Source: Rhodococcus tukisamuensis NBRC 100609
GTDB taxonomy: Bacteria > Actinomycetota > Actinomycetes > Mycobacteriales > Mycobacteriaceae
Direction: 5' to 3'
Length of the DNA: 64,000 nt
Assembly (NCBI RefSeq): GCF_001894985.1
Contig: NZ_BCXG01000001.1
Span: forward strand, 186,001 to 250,000
The position numbers were made by a program, and so were the translations under genes. Of this stretch, positions 47,409 to 56,533 are shown piece after piece; position 1 is the stretch's first letter, and every line of letters begins with the position of its first letter. The notes beneath the pieces were generated by a model, which had not been told where the DNA came from, did no database searches, and saw only the letters and a list, made by a program, of their open reading frames with translations.

Positions 47409-48548
47409 TCAGCGGGCCGCGGCAGGTGTGAGCGCGGCCTCGAGCACGTGCTCTGCGAGCCCGAACGCGGTGGTCATGCCGGTGCCGTTGGTGACGCTGA
47501 CGTAGCGGACCCGAGGAGTGGGCTCGGCGATCAGGAAGTCGACCTGCGTCGACGAGGCGTACTCGCCGGTCCAACGTCGGCGCACGGTCAGGTCCGCGCC
47601 CAGCAGCTGCCGGAACTCGCGCAGCAGCACGTCGTCGATGGCCTCGTCGCGGAACGGGTCGTGGGTGTGTCCGTAGACGTGGGTGTCGCCGACGACGAGC
47701 CGGCCGTTGGGGCGTTGTGACATCTTGAGGTTCACCAGGAGTTCGAACAGGTCGGGTGTTGTTCGTTCGATCCGGGACCGGACCTCCTGTGCCGCAGCGC
47801 ATCCGCTCAGTCCCTTGTAGCGCAGCACGGACAGCCCGGTGAGCAGCACAGGGTCGAAGTGCGAGCCGGTCGGGCAGTCGAGTTCGAGCATGTGCAGGGA
47901 GCAGCGCTGCAGGTCGATCTCTTCGGCCGTGCTCGGGCTGAGCATGTCGGTGTCGTGTCCGACGGCAACCACGATCTCGGTGGCCCGGATCTCGCCCCTG
48001 CTGGTGTGCACCACCCCCTCGTCGAGGCCGGTGACGTTGGTCCGGAAGCGGAACTCGACGCCTTCCTCGGACAGGTAGCGGGCCAGCGCGGGGATGGCCT
48101 CGGGGGAGCTGACCCGGACGTCCTCGGTGAACAGGGCGCCGCCCCGCAATGCCGGGTCCTTGATCGAGGCATGCCGTGAAACCGCGTCGCGGTCCAGCAG
48201 CGCGACCTCCCCGTCACGCTGGGATGCGAACTCCCGCAACAGTTCCACCTCGTCGTCTGCCCGGGCCACCACCAGCGTGCCCAGCTCGCCGACCCAGAAC
48301 CCCGCGCGGGCACCGAAGTTCAGCCAGTGCCTGCGCCCGGCCTTCGCGTACGCGAGGCCCTCCCCGCTCTGCGCGGTGATGCCAACATGCCCGAAATTCC
48401 GGACTGACGCGCCCACCGGACGGTCGTGACGCTCGACGACCACGACGCGGAGCCCCCGGTCCAGGGCGAGGGCCGCATGGGCGAGGCCGACGATGCCCGA
48501 CCCGACCACCGCCAGGTCGAACTGATCTTGTGACATTGATCGAGACAT
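47409..48548 (-). CDS. FAD-dependent amine oxidoreductase of aminophosphonate catabolism (TIGR03364-like)
   Basis: A 379-aa DAO-fold flavoprotein. The FAD site is FDLAVVGSGIVGLAHAALALDRG, followed by VVERHDRPVGASVRNFGHVG. The C-terminal flavin contact region is VRYVSVTNGTGMTTAFGLAEHVL. This clade recurs beside aminoethylphosphonate transporters and phosphonatase-like hydrolases. It is expected to oxidise AEP or its N-methyl form to phosphonoacetaldehyde, replacing the PhnW transaminase, which is absent here. About 32 bases separate it from the phosphonatase. Confidence 0.82.
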   Translation of the reverse strand: MSRSMSQDQFDLAVVGSGIVGLAHAALALDRGLRVVVVERHDRPVGASVRNFGHVGITAQSGEGLAYAKAGRRHWLNFGARAGFWVGELGTLVVARADDEVELLREFASQRDGEVALLDRDAVSRHASIKDPALRGGALFTEDVRVSSPEAIPALARYLSEEGVEFRFRTNVTGLDEGVVHTSRGEIRATEIVVAVGHDTDMLSPSTAEEIDLQRCSLHMLELDCPTGSHFDPVLLTGLSVLRYKGLSGCAAAQEVRSRIERTTPDLFELLVNLKMSQRPNGRLVVGDTHVYGHTHDPFRDEAIDDVLLREFRQLLGADLTVRRRWTGEYASSTQVDFLIAEPTPRVRYVSVTNGTGMTTAFGLAEHVLEAALTPAAAR

Positions 48549-48580
48549 GACGATTCCCGTGTTCGGTGCTGACGCCGGCG

Positions 48581-49264
48581 TCAGACGCCGAGGAGCTCGG
48601 GCAGGTCCTGCACGTCGCAGACGTCCGTGTGGGGGAAGGTCTGCAGCAACTCGACGGACTGCGCACCGGTGCTGACGGCGACCACGAAGCGCGCGCCTGC
48701 CTTCGTGCCGGAGACCAGGTCCAGCTCGGTGTCACCGGCCGAGAGCACCTGCTGCGGGTCCTCGATGCCGAAGACCTTCATCGCGTGCAGGACCAGGTCC
48801 GGCGCGGGCCTGCCCGCGGCGACGTCGTCGGCCGTCACCACGAGGTCCACGGTGTGCTCCGGGCCCTCGCCGACCGTCCAGCCGATGTTGTCGAGGATCA
48901 GTGCCGCGATCGAGCGGCTGAAGCCGGTGGTCAGCGCGACCCGAATGCCGTTGGCGCGAAGGCGGGCCAACGCGTCCTCGACACCCGGCAGTGCCTTCGG
49001 CGGATGGGCGACGTACGCCGACACCAGTTCGACCCGGAAGTCCTGGTACATCTGTTCCACGGTCGCCGTCGAGGAGTCCATGCCGAACTCGTCGAGGAAG
49101 GCCCGGATGGCGTCGCGCTTGTTCGCGCCCATCGCCGACCGCAACTGCTCCTCACTGAGGGTCGTGCGGGTCACGGCCTCGACGGTCTTCTTCAGCGATG
49201 CGTACACGGCACCGCCCTCGTCGATGGTGGTGCCGGCCATGTCGAGTGCTACGAGCGAGAGCAA
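48581..49264 (-). CDS. phosphonoacetaldehyde hydrolase-like HAD enzyme (phosphonatase)
   Basis: A 227-aa HAD hydrolase. The nucleophile motif is LVALDMAGTTID (Asp8, with the Ala/Gly-Thr-Thr loop of phosphonatases). The cap region SAMGANKRDAI carries Lys49 at the place of the Schiff-base Lys of PhnX (MGLLKIDHV). The acid loop is VLSAGDTELDLVSGTKAG. It would split phosphonoacetaldehyde into acetaldehyde and phosphate. The start is an unusual TTG at 49264, supported by GAGGAG 6 bases upstream; no in-frame ATG or GTG precedes LVALDMAGTT at a fitting distance. Confidence 0.85.
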   Translation of the reverse strand: MLSLVALDMAGTTIDEGGAVYASLKKTVEAVTRTTLSEEQLRSAMGANKRDAIRAFLDEFGMDSSTATVEQMYQDFRVELVSAYVAHPPKALPGVEDALARLRANGIRVALTTGFSRSIAALILDNIGWTVGEGPEHTVDLVVTADDVAAGRPAPDLVLHAMKVFGIEDPQQVLSAGDTELDLVSGTKAGARFVVAVSTGAQSVELLQTFPHTDVCDVQDLPELLGV

Positions 49265-49410
49265 GGGGTACTCCTCAGTCAATGGAAAAGCCGCACAACG
49301 GACTTTTCGGGTACCCGGAAAAATTAGCCGACAGAGGTGGACCGAATGTGGTGCCGTGGTTGAGGATTGCTGTCCGCCAGGTGAATAGGGAGCGAAATGG
49401 CGGACAGGAC

Positions 49411-50232
49411 TTACTGATTGAGGTAGTCGAGGATCAGTGGCGTCAGTTCGGCCGGCTCGACACGGTCCGGCCACTCGACATCGGGACGCCCGAACCGGTG
49501 GGTGACGACGAATGATGCTCGCTCCTCGTCACTTGCGCCGCCGTGCCCCCCGGAGTCGAGGTGGCCGTGATCGGTGGTGACGACCAAGAGCCAGTCCTCG
49601 TCCCGGGATTCGGCCCGGGCCGCGATGCATTCCGTCAGGGTCCGCAGGTGCGAGTCCACGAGCGCAAGGGCGACGCCGTACTCGTCGGACCGGGCGCCGT
49701 GCAGGTGCCCGGCATCGTCGGCCGAGCAGAAGTAGACGAAGTTGACGTCCGGCCCCTCGTTGACGAGCATCCACCGAGCCTGGGCCATGATCTGGCCGTC
49801 GGCCTCCGGGTACCCGTTGGTCTCGCCGTCGCGCACCACCACGCGATGCAGGCCGGCGACCGCCTGCTCGCGCCGCTCGTGGACGACCGGCCCGAGCCCG
49901 CCGGCGGCGACGAGCGGCGGCCAGCTCGCGGCCGCGAATGTGGTCGTCGTCTGATCGGCGTAGAAGGCCCGACTCAGCAGGTCGGGGTGGGCGGCCAGGC
50001 GCTTGCCGACGAAGCTGTTGTCGAGCACCCCGTGTTCCGGGTAAGAGGCACCCGTCAGGATCGTGGACCAGCTCGGGCCCGACAGGGTGGGCGGCTCGAC
50101 GGTCATCTCGTGCCGACGACCCGCGTCGGCAAGCTCCGCGAGCCACGGCATGCCGCGCTCCGTGAGCGCGATGTCCGCGCGCACTCCGTCGACACCGAAC
50201 AGACACACCTTGCGACGCACCGGTACCACCAC
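49411..50232 (-). CDS. alkaline-phosphatase-superfamily phosphodiesterase/phosphonate hydrolase, first gene of the phosphonate operon
   Basis: 273 aa. The metal Asp is in KVCLFGVDGVRADIAL, the nucleophile Thr/Ser region is EPPTLSGPSWSTILTGASYPEHGV, and metal ligands lie in FCSADDAGHLHG and VVTTDHGHLDSGGHGG. It resembles nucleotide pyrophosphatase/phosphodiesterases and the phosphonoacetate hydrolase PhnA. In this operon it could cleave phosphonate esters or phosphonoacetate; no PhnY dehydrogenase is present to make the latter. GTG 50232 is chosen; GTG 50229 is an equal candidate. 146 bases separate it from the phosphonatase. Confidence 0.75.
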   Translation of the reverse strand: MVVPVRRKVCLFGVDGVRADIALTERGMPWLAELADAGRRHEMTVEPPTLSGPSWSTILTGASYPEHGVLDNSFVGKRLAAHPDLLSRAFYADQTTTTFAAASWPPLVAAGGLGPVVHERREQAVAGLHRVVVRDGETNGYPEADGQIMAQARWMLVNEGPDVNFVYFCSADDAGHLHGARSDEYGVALALVDSHLRTLTECIAARAESRDEDWLLVVTTDHGHLDSGGHGGASDEERASFVVTHRFGRPDVEWPDRVEPAELTPLILDYLNQ

Positions 50233-50451
50233 TCATCTCAGAAGGGCTCCGGGACGCTGGTCGTCCCGAAACGTGATCAATCGCCCGAATAGGCTCAAAC
50301 GAGGCTCACACTTCCGGTTGTCCGATTCCGCGCAGAGTGGTGGCGAGACGGTGAACATCGGTAGGACAACAGCTCGGTGGCGACTGTGATTTGGGACGGG
50401 CGGTGACTCTGCACACCGGGGATACGTCGACGGCGGATTAGCATCCTGGTC

Positions 50452-50832
50452 ATGAGCTTTCTGATACGTCTGGTGATCAACGCTGTCGCGATCTGGCTGG
50501 CCGCGCAGTGGGTGAGCGGCATCGACATCGCCACCCCGTCGGGTGACTACTCGGGGCTGTGGGTGGTGCTGTTCATCGCGCTGGTGTTCACCGTCGTCAA
50601 CGCCTTCGTCAAGCCGTTGGTGCAGTTGCTGTCGCTGCCGCTGCTGATCCTCACCCTCGGCCTGTTCACGCTGGTGATCAACGCGCTGATGCTGTTGCTG
50701 ACCTCGTGGATCACCGAATCCACCGACTGGGGCATCTCCGTCGAGGGCTTCTGGACGGCGGTGTGGGGTGCCCTGATCATCTCCGTCGTGAACTTCGTGC
50801 TCACCGCGGTGTTCCCGTCCGCGAAACGCTGA
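50452..50832 (+). CDS. four-helix membrane protein, phage-holin-IV-like (PF04020) family
   Basis: A 126-aa protein of four helices: LIRLVINAVAIWLAAQWVSGI, LWVVLFIALVFTVVNAFVKPLVQLL, LPLLILTLGLFTLVINALMLLLTSWI and FWTAVWGALIISVVNFVLTAVF. The family, annotated as mycobacterial four-TMS holin, is chromosomal and widespread, and is not evidence of a prophage. The ATG follows a 219-bp divergent region shared with the phosphonate operon. Function unknown. Confidence 0.82.
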   Translation: MSFLIRLVINAVAIWLAAQWVSGIDIATPSGDYSGLWVVLFIALVFTVVNAFVKPLVQLLSLPLLILTLGLFTLVINALMLLLTSWITESTDWGISVEGFWTAVWGALIISVVNFVLTAVFPSAKR

Positions 50833-50887
50833 CCGGCCCGGCGACGACACACCAGTAGGAAAGGTCGCCAACCGCGCGGAGGTCGCC

Positions 50888-51331
50888 GTGCAGGCTCGAG
50901 GAGCAATTGCCGTCGCGGCGGCGATGGCGGCCGTCACCCTCACGGTGGGCGCCGGGAGAGCCGCCGCGTCGAGCGCCGGCAGCGTCGGGATCGGGGACCT
51001 CGCGGTGTCGGTCGGCTACCGCTGCACGACGACGGGGACCGGCCCGGCCGACTGGCGCACCACCGCACACGTCCTCACGACGGTGACGAACATCGGCTCG
51101 GCGCCGGTGCGCGGCGTGGGCACCCTGGTACAGATCCCGCTGACCTTCGGTGCGCGCGAGTTCGCGCCGGAGATCGCGCCCGGGCGCAGCGTGGTCTACG
51201 ACCACGACACCCGGTCCAACGCGTTGATCCTCAACCCCGTCGGGGTCGCCGCGTTCGGGGCGGGCGTGGACGCCAACCCGTTCGACAACATGTACGCCGG
51301 GGTGGCGCCGTTCGTCTGCTCGGCGCTGTGA
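50888..51331 (+). CDS. secreted protein, unknown function
   Basis: 147 aa. The signal peptide (GAIAVAAAMAAVTLTVGAGRAAA, cleavage near AAAS) precedes a ~115-residue beta-rich domain: GDLAVSVGYRCTTTGTG, TAHVLTTVTNIGSAPVRGVGTLVQIP. Two Cys (YRC..., FVCSAL) sit near both ends and could join in a disulphide. The pattern suggests an immunoglobulin-like or DUF11-like fold. It is close to the menA end (convergent), with no role assigned. Confidence 0.75.
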   Translation: MQARGAIAVAAAMAAVTLTVGAGRAAASSAGSVGIGDLAVSVGYRCTTTGTGPADWRTTAHVLTTVTNIGSAPVRGVGTLVQIPLTFGAREFAPEIAPGRSVVYDHDTRSNALILNPVGVAAFGAGVDANPFDNMYAGVAPFVCSAL

Positions 51332-51344
51332 CCGCGCCGAGGGA

Positions 51345-52214
51345 CTAGCCCAGCCCGAGCGCCAGCCCGGTGACCGCGCCCCAGACCAGCATGGTCAGCC
51401 CGGTGCCGGCCAGTGCCGGGATCAGCGCCATGCCGTGGCCGCCCGAACGCACCGGCGCGTTCGCCTTGACCGCCAGCGGCAGCGCGAGCAGTCCGACCAG
51501 TGCCCAGGGGGTGCGGGCGACAAGCACCAGTGTCATCACGAACGGCACCGCCAGCAGCACCAGGTGCAGGGTCCGGGTGCGGGCGTCGCCGAGTCGCACC
51601 GCGAGGGTGTTCTTGCCGGACTCGGTGTCGGTGGGGATGTCGCGCAGGTTGTTCGCGACCAGCACCGCACTGGAGAACGACCCGACGGCGACGGCCGCGA
51701 CCAGGCCGGCCCAGTCCACCCGGCCGGCCTGCACGAACTGGGTGCCGCACACCGCGACCAGCCCGAAGAACACGAACACGGCGATCTCGCCGAACCCGCT
51801 GTACCCGTAGGGGTTCCGGCCGCCGGTGTAGTACCAGGCGCCGAGGATGCAGACCGCGCCCACCAGGATCAGCCACCAGGCCGAGGTCAGTGCCAGCACG
51901 ACGCCGACCACCGCGGCGACGGCGAAGCAGCCGAAGGCGGCACCCTTCACCGCCGCGGGGGAGGCCACCTTCGAGCCGACCAGGCGCAGCGGCCCCACCC
52001 GCTCGTCGTCGGTGCCGCGGATGCCGTCGGAGTAGTCGTTCGCGAAGTTGACGCCGACGATCAGCGACATCGAGACCACCAATGCCAGCACGGCTTTCCA
52101 CCACACGGCACCGCCGATCGAGGCGGCCGCGCCGGTCCCCACCAGTACCGGGGCGATCGCATTCGGCAGGGTGCGCGGGCGGGCACCTTCGATCCATTCG
52201 GAGACAGAAGCCAT
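51345..52214 (-). CDS. menA: 1,4-dihydroxy-2-naphthoate polyprenyltransferase
   Basis: A 289-aa UbiA-family membrane enzyme that attaches the isoprenoid chain to 1,4-dihydroxy-2-naphthoate in menaquinone synthesis. The first Asp-rich motif is [17 protein letters not shown] and the second [22 protein letters not shown]. About nine helices. The head [20 protein letters not shown] is typical of MenA. It diverges from the SARP-like regulator with 92 bp between starts. MenE is encoded at 57638. Confidence 0.95.
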   Translation of the reverse strand: MASVSEWIEGARPRTLPNAIAPVLVGTGAAASIGGAVWWKAVLALVVSMSLIVGVNFANDYSDGIRGTDDERVGPLRLVGSKVASPAAVKGAAFGCFAVAAVVGVVLALTSAWWLILVGAVCILGAWYYTGGRNPYGYSGFGEIAVFVFFGLVAVCGTQFVQAGRVDWAGLVAAVAVGSFSSAVLVANNLRDIPTDTESGKNTLAVRLGDARTRTLHLVLLAVPFVMTLVLVARTPWALVGLLALPLAVKANAPVRSGGHGMALIPALAGTGLTMLVWGAVTGLALGLG

Positions 52215-52306
52215 GCGTCGATCCTCGCACCCGCTCGTATGGGTCGCGGCACGGACCGTCGATCACCGGGTGCCCGCGCTCCGGCGGGGCACTAGCATGG
52301 GCGCCG

Positions 52307-55300
52307 GTGAATCCGGATACGAGTGTCGCCGCGACCAGGTCGCCCGCAGACATCGAGGTGGCACTGCTGGGCGAGGTCTCGACGCGCCGCGACGGCGGCC
52401 TGGTTCCACTGCCGGGAGCGCGGGCCCGCAGCCTGTTGGTGGCGCTGGCCTGTCGGCCCGGCCGCGCGCGGACCGCGCAGGCACTGATCGAGGACGTCTG
52501 GGGCGATGACCCGCCGCGCTCGCCGAGCAACGCCCTGCACACCCAGATCTCCCGGCTGCGGGCGGCGTTGCCCGAGGGCGCGATCGAGATGGGTCCCGCC
52601 GGCTACCGACTCGAGCTCGCCCGAACCCAGGTCGACCTGACACTGGCCCGGATATGGGAACAGCAGGCGCAGCAGCAGCTCGCCGAGCGCGCACCCCGCG
52701 AGGCGGTCGACACGGTTCGCCGGGCCATGGCCCTGTGGCGAGGCGAGCCCGGTGCGGACCTGCCCGACGGTGACCTGGCGCGCGACCTCGGCGCGGAGGC
52801 CGCCGCGCGGTTGACCGCGCTGGCGGCGGTCGAGCTGGCCGCGCTCGTGGCGGCGGGGGAACTGGACGAGGCGCTGCCGCTGGCGCGCGAGCGAGCCGAA
52901 CGCGCCCCGCTGGACGAGAACGCGCACGAGCAGCTGATGACCGTGCTCTACCGGCTCGGCCGCACCGGCGACGCGCTGGACGTGTTCGCCGGTCTGCGCG
53001 GCCGGCTGGTGGACCAACTCGGCGCCGACCCGTCTCCGCGGCTCGTCGAGCTGAACCGGGCCGTGCTCACCGGCGAGCTGGGGGCAGCGGTCCGGGTGCG
53101 GCCAGGCCCGGACGCGCCCGGCGCCGGCGGCGCGAGGCCGGTTCCGAACTCCGTCGGGTTGCGGGCCGCGCCGAACCTGCTGCTCGGCCGCGACGCAGAC
53201 CTGGCCGCGATCGAGGACCTGATGGAGGTCGCGCGGGTGGTAACCGTCCTCGGGCCGGGCGGGACGGGCAAGACCCGGGTCGCGCACGCACTCGGTTCAC
53301 GTGCCGCGGAGCGGATTCCGGTCGCACTTATCGAGCTGGCCTCGCTGCGCAGCGGCGAGGACCTGGTCGCGGCGATCAGCGGCACGCTCGGGCTCAGCGA
53401 GGTGGAGGTCACGCCGGGTGCCGGACTGACGCGGGCCCGGCTGCACGGTGCCCGCGACCGGCTTCGCGACGCGCTGTCGGCGCGGCCGTCGTTGCTGATC
53501 CTCGACAACTGCGAGCACCTGGTCGACGACGTCGCGGACGTGGTGGCCGACCTGGTGTCGGCCGGCGAGCACCTGACCGTGCTGGCAACCAGCCGGGCGC
53601 CGATGGCGATCACGGCGGAGTCGGTGTACCCGTTGCCGCCGTTGACGATCGACGAGTCCGGATCGCCCGCCACCGATCTGTTCCGGACCCGCGCGCAGGC
53701 GGTCCGGCCGTCGGTGCGACTCGACCCGGTCGAGGTGGCCCAGCTGTGCCGGACCCTGGACGGGCTGCCCCTGGCCATCGAGCTCGCGGCGGCCCGGGTG
53801 CGCACGATGAGCGTGCCCGAGATCAACGCCCGGCTCGTCGACCGGTTCGCGCTGCTGCGTTCCGGCGACCGGACCTCGCCCGAACGCCATCGCACGCTGC
53901 ACGCGGTGATCGAGTGGAGCTGGAACCTGCTCGAACCCGACCAGCGGGCGGCGCTGCGCCGGTTGTGCCGGTTCCCAGCGGGTTTCACCCTCGACGGGGC
54001 CGCCGCCGTGGCGGAATGGGGCGAGGTGGCCGACCTCGCCGCGGCCCTCGAGGGCCTGGTGAACCAGTCGATGCTGTCCGTGGTCGAGGGCCCCGGCTCG
54101 CTCGGTCTGCGCTACCACATGCTCGAGACGGTCCGTGAGTTCGGCGACGAGCAACTGACGCGGGCGGAGGAGGCGGACCAGGTGGCGGCACACACCTCGG
54201 CCTGGGCTGAGGAGTTCTGCCTCGCCGCGGTACGTGAGTTCCTCAGCGGAGCGCAGGTTTCCGCCTCGCATCGAGTCGAGGCCGAGCACGACAACCTGCT
54301 CGCGGTGCTGCGGCACGCGTTGTCCGTCGGCGACGGGCGGACGGCCCTGACGGTGTTCCCGGTGCTCGGCGCGCTGTGGTCCTCGCGGGGTGCGCACTCG
54401 GAGGTGATCGCGTTGGCGCCGCGGATCATCGACATCGACCCCCGCGCCTACGGCCCAGAGGACGTGCCGGGGAACCTCCTCGTGCTGACCTACCTGATGG
54501 CAGGGGCGCACATGGCATTCGGCGGGGTCAGCAGGCAGCTGGCGGTGGCGCGGTTCCTGCTGCGCCGGATCCTCGCGACGCGCACGGACATCGACCCGGC
54601 GCTGCGGCTGGACGGTTCGTTGATGGTGATGCCGCCGTCGGGAAAGGGGATGGCGCGCAGGCTTGCTCACGCGGTGCGGTCACCGGATCCGTCGACCCGG
54701 AGCGCGGCGTTCATGGCTCGGGCAAACCTGCGGGAGAACAACGGCGACCTGTACGGATCGCAGGCGGACGGCCTGGCCGCGCTGGAACTCGCGCGGGCCG
54801 AGAGCGACGTCTGGGGCCTGGCGATGGTCTGCCAGCACCTCGGCAGCCTGGCCGGTCAGTCCGCGCGCTACGGGGAGGCGGTCGGCTACTACCGACAGGC
54901 CGCCGAGATCCTCTGGGACCTGCATGCATTCGAGGAGAGCACCACACTGCGCAGCTACATCGGGGCCGCCCTGGTCGGTGCGGGACGAGTCGAGGAGGCC
55001 CGTCGCGAACTCGACGGCGCGCAGCCGCCTGGCGCCTCGTCCGGTACGGGAGCGGCGTCCCGCGGAGCCCCGGCGTCTGGTGGGGCCGCGGCGTCCGGTG
55101 ACCACCAGAGCGCAGCCTCGATCGCCGCCGCGTTTGCCGAGGCGGACCTCGCCGACGGCGCGGTCGACGCCGGCCTGCGTGGGTACCGCCGTGCCCTCGA
55201 CCTGGCGGGGTGGCCGGCGATGACGGGGAGCCCCGATCCGTTCACCTTCATGGTGGCCGCCGCCGCGGTGGCCGCGCACGTGCTCGCCGGCCGCGCCGCG

Positions 55301-55642
55301 GAGATCTCGGAGCTGGTCGATCTGTGCGCGCGCCTGGTGGCGCAGCGCCTCGGGGCCGACGGCTATCCGGACCTGCCGCAGACCGGTGGGGTCGCGTGCG
55401 CCGTTGGTAGCTTCGACATCGCGACCGGACGGGACCCGGAGGCGGGGCTGAGGTTGCTCGTCCTGTCCGCCAGAGTCGCTGCCCGTCAGGACTTCCCGTC
55501 CATGCAACAAGTGCGGCACCTGGACGCGGCGCGCACGGTCCTCGGCGCGGAGCGGGTCGACGCGGAACTCGCCGCCGTCGCCCGGCGGGCGCGCCACGGC
55601 GCGCGCGCCGAGATCCTGGAGCTGCTGGCCGCCCGCGGCTGA
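52307..55642 (+). CDS. large SARP/AfsR-like transcriptional activator (BTAD-NTPase-TPR)
   Basis: 1111 aa. An OmpR-type DNA-binding domain (~15-95: IEVALLGEVSTRRDGGLVPL, SPSNALHTQISRLRAAL) and a BTAD domain (~105-255, ending ALDVFAGLRGRLVDQLGADP) are followed by a STAND NTPase. Walker A is LGPGGTGKTRVAHALG (~316) and Walker B is LLILDNCEHLVDDV. The winged domain WSWNLLEPDQRAALRRLCRF and a long helical TPR-like C-terminus complete it. Such proteins activate secondary-metabolite or stress genes after ATP-driven oligomerisation. Start GTG 52307, no clear ribosome site. An Ala/Gly/Ser-rich insert lies near residue 905-930. Confidence 0.87.
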   Translation: MNPDTSVAATRSPADIEVALLGEVSTRRDGGLVPLPGARARSLLVALACRPGRARTAQALIEDVWGDDPPRSPSNALHTQISRLRAALPEGAIEMGPAGYRLELARTQVDLTLARIWEQQAQQQLAERAPREAVDTVRRAMALWRGEPGADLPDGDLARDLGAEAAARLTALAAVELAALVAAGELDEALPLARERAERAPLDENAHEQLMTVLYRLGRTGDALDVFAGLRGRLVDQLGADPSPRLVELNRAVLTGELGAAVRVRPGPDAPGAGGARPVPNSVGLRAAPNLLLGRDADLAAIEDLMEVARVVTVLGPGGTGKTRVAHALGSRAAERIPVALIELASLRSGEDLVAAISGTLGLSEVEVTPGAGLTRARLHGARDRLRDALSARPSLLILDNCEHLVDDVADVVADLVSAGEHLTVLATSRAPMAITAESVYPLPPLTIDESGSPATDLFRTRAQAVRPSVRLDPVEVAQLCRTLDGLPLAIELAAARVRTMSVPEINARLVDRFALLRSGDRTSPERHRTLHAVIEWSWNLLEPDQRAALRRLCRFPAGFTLDGAAAVAEWGEVADLAAALEGLVNQSMLSVVEGPGSLGLRYHMLETVREFGDEQLTRAEEADQVAAHTSAWAEEFCLAAVREFLSGAQVSASHRVEAEHDNLLAVLRHALSVGDGRTALTVFPVLGALWSSRGAHSEVIALAPRIIDIDPRAYGPEDVPGNLLVLTYLMAGAHMAFGGVSRQLAVARFLLRRILATRTDIDPALRLDGSLMVMPPSGKGMARRLAHAVRSPDPSTRSAAFMARANLRENNGDLYGSQADGLAALELARAESDVWGLAMVCQHLGSLAGQSARYGEAVGYYRQAAEILWDLHAFEESTTLRSYIGAALVGAGRVEEARRELDGAQPPGASSGTGAASRGAPASGGAAASGDHQSAASIAAAFAEADLADGAVDAGLRGYRRALDLAGWPAMTGSPDPFTFMVAAAAVAAHVLAGRAAEISELVDLCARLVAQRLGADGYPDLPQTGGVACAVGSFDIATGRDPEAGLRLLVLSARVAARQDFPSMQQVRHLDAARTVLGAERVDAELAAVARRARHGARAEILELLAARG

Positions 55643-55657
55643 CCGGGTGGAACGCCG

Positions 55658-55691
55658 CGGTGGCCGGTGCCCACCCGGGCACCGGCCACCG
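55658..55691. terminator. 15-bp hairpin between convergent regulator and exporter genes
   Basis: CGGTGGCCGGTGCCC and GGGCACCGGCCACCG pair around an ACCC loop. It lies 15 bases after the regulator stop and 5 bases from the end of the opposing permease gene. Confidence 0.75.
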
Positions 55692-55696
55692 TGTTG

Positions 55697-56533
55697 CTAG
55701 GTCTTGCGCATGTACATCCGCACGGTCAGCGGGGCCATCACCGCGACGACGGCCGCGGCGCCGAGCAGTGCCCACACCACGTGGATGCCGGCATGCCCGT
55801 CGTTGACCAGTTCCCGGACGGCGGTCACCACGTGCGAGACCGGGTTGACATTCACGAACGCCTGCATCCAGCCGGGCATGGTGTCGGCGGGTACGAAAGC
55901 GTTGGACATGAACGTCAGCGGGAACAGGACGAGCATCGAGATGCCCTGCACCGAGGAGGCCTTGCTCATCAGCACGCCCATCAGGGCGAAGATCCAGCTG
56001 ATCGAGAACGCGCACACCATCACCAGCAGACCGGCCGCGACCACTCCGACCACGCCACCACCCGGCCGGTAGCCCATCGCGATTCCCACCACGAATGTGA
56101 TCGTGGTGGCGATGCCGTAGCGGACGACGTCGGCGAGCAGCGCACCCGCGAGCGGCGAGATGCGGGCGATGGGAAGAGATTTGAATCTGTCGAAGACGCC
56201 CTTGTCCATGTCCTCACGCAGCTGGGTGCCGGTGACGATGGAGGCGGTGATGACGGTCTGCACGAGGATTCCGGGGATGATGATCGGCAGGTACGACGCC
56301 ACGTCACCGGAGATCGCGCCGCCGAAGATGTAGGTGAACATCACCGTGAAGATCACCGGCTGGATGACCACGTCGAAGAGCTGCTCGGGGTTGTGCTTCA
56401 CCTTGAGCAGGCCGCGGTAGGCCATGGTCAGCGAGTTCGCGACGGACTGGCCGAGGCTGATCGACCGAGCCCTGGGCGGTGTCGGGGGACGGGTGTCGGT
56501 GCGCCCGGTGCCGGGTGCGAGGGTGGTGGTCAT
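55697..56533 (-). CDS. ABC-2 type permease (DrrB-like daunorubicin-resistance family)
   Basis: A 278-aa ABC-2 permease with six helices. DrrB-type landmarks: MAYRGLLKVKHNPEQLFDVVIQPVIFTVMFTYIFGGAI, the SKASSVQGISMLVLFPLTFMSNAFVP segment and a last helix ALLGAAAVVAVMAPLTV. It would export a hydrophobic compound with the ATPase upstream. Four-base overlap with that gene (ATGA). It faces the SARP-like regulator, which may or may not control it. Confidence 0.9.
   Translation of the reverse strand: MTTTLAPGTGRTDTRPPTPPRARSISLGQSVANSLTMAYRGLLKVKHNPEQLFDVVIQPVIFTVMFTYIFGGAISGDVASYLPIIIPGILVQTVITASIVTGTQLREDMDKGVFDRFKSLPIARISPLAGALLADVVRYGIATTITFVVGIAMGYRPGGGVVGVVAAGLLVMVCAFSISWIFALMGVLMSKASSVQGISMLVLFPLTFMSNAFVPADTMPGWMQAFVNVNPVSHVVTAVRELVNDGHAGIHVVWALLGAAAVVAVMAPLTVRMYMRKT

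Noticed and set aside
50452-50832. Holin-like protein as a sign of a prophage
   Set aside because: The four-helix PF04020-type family is chromosomal in actinobacteria, and no other phage gene is nearby.
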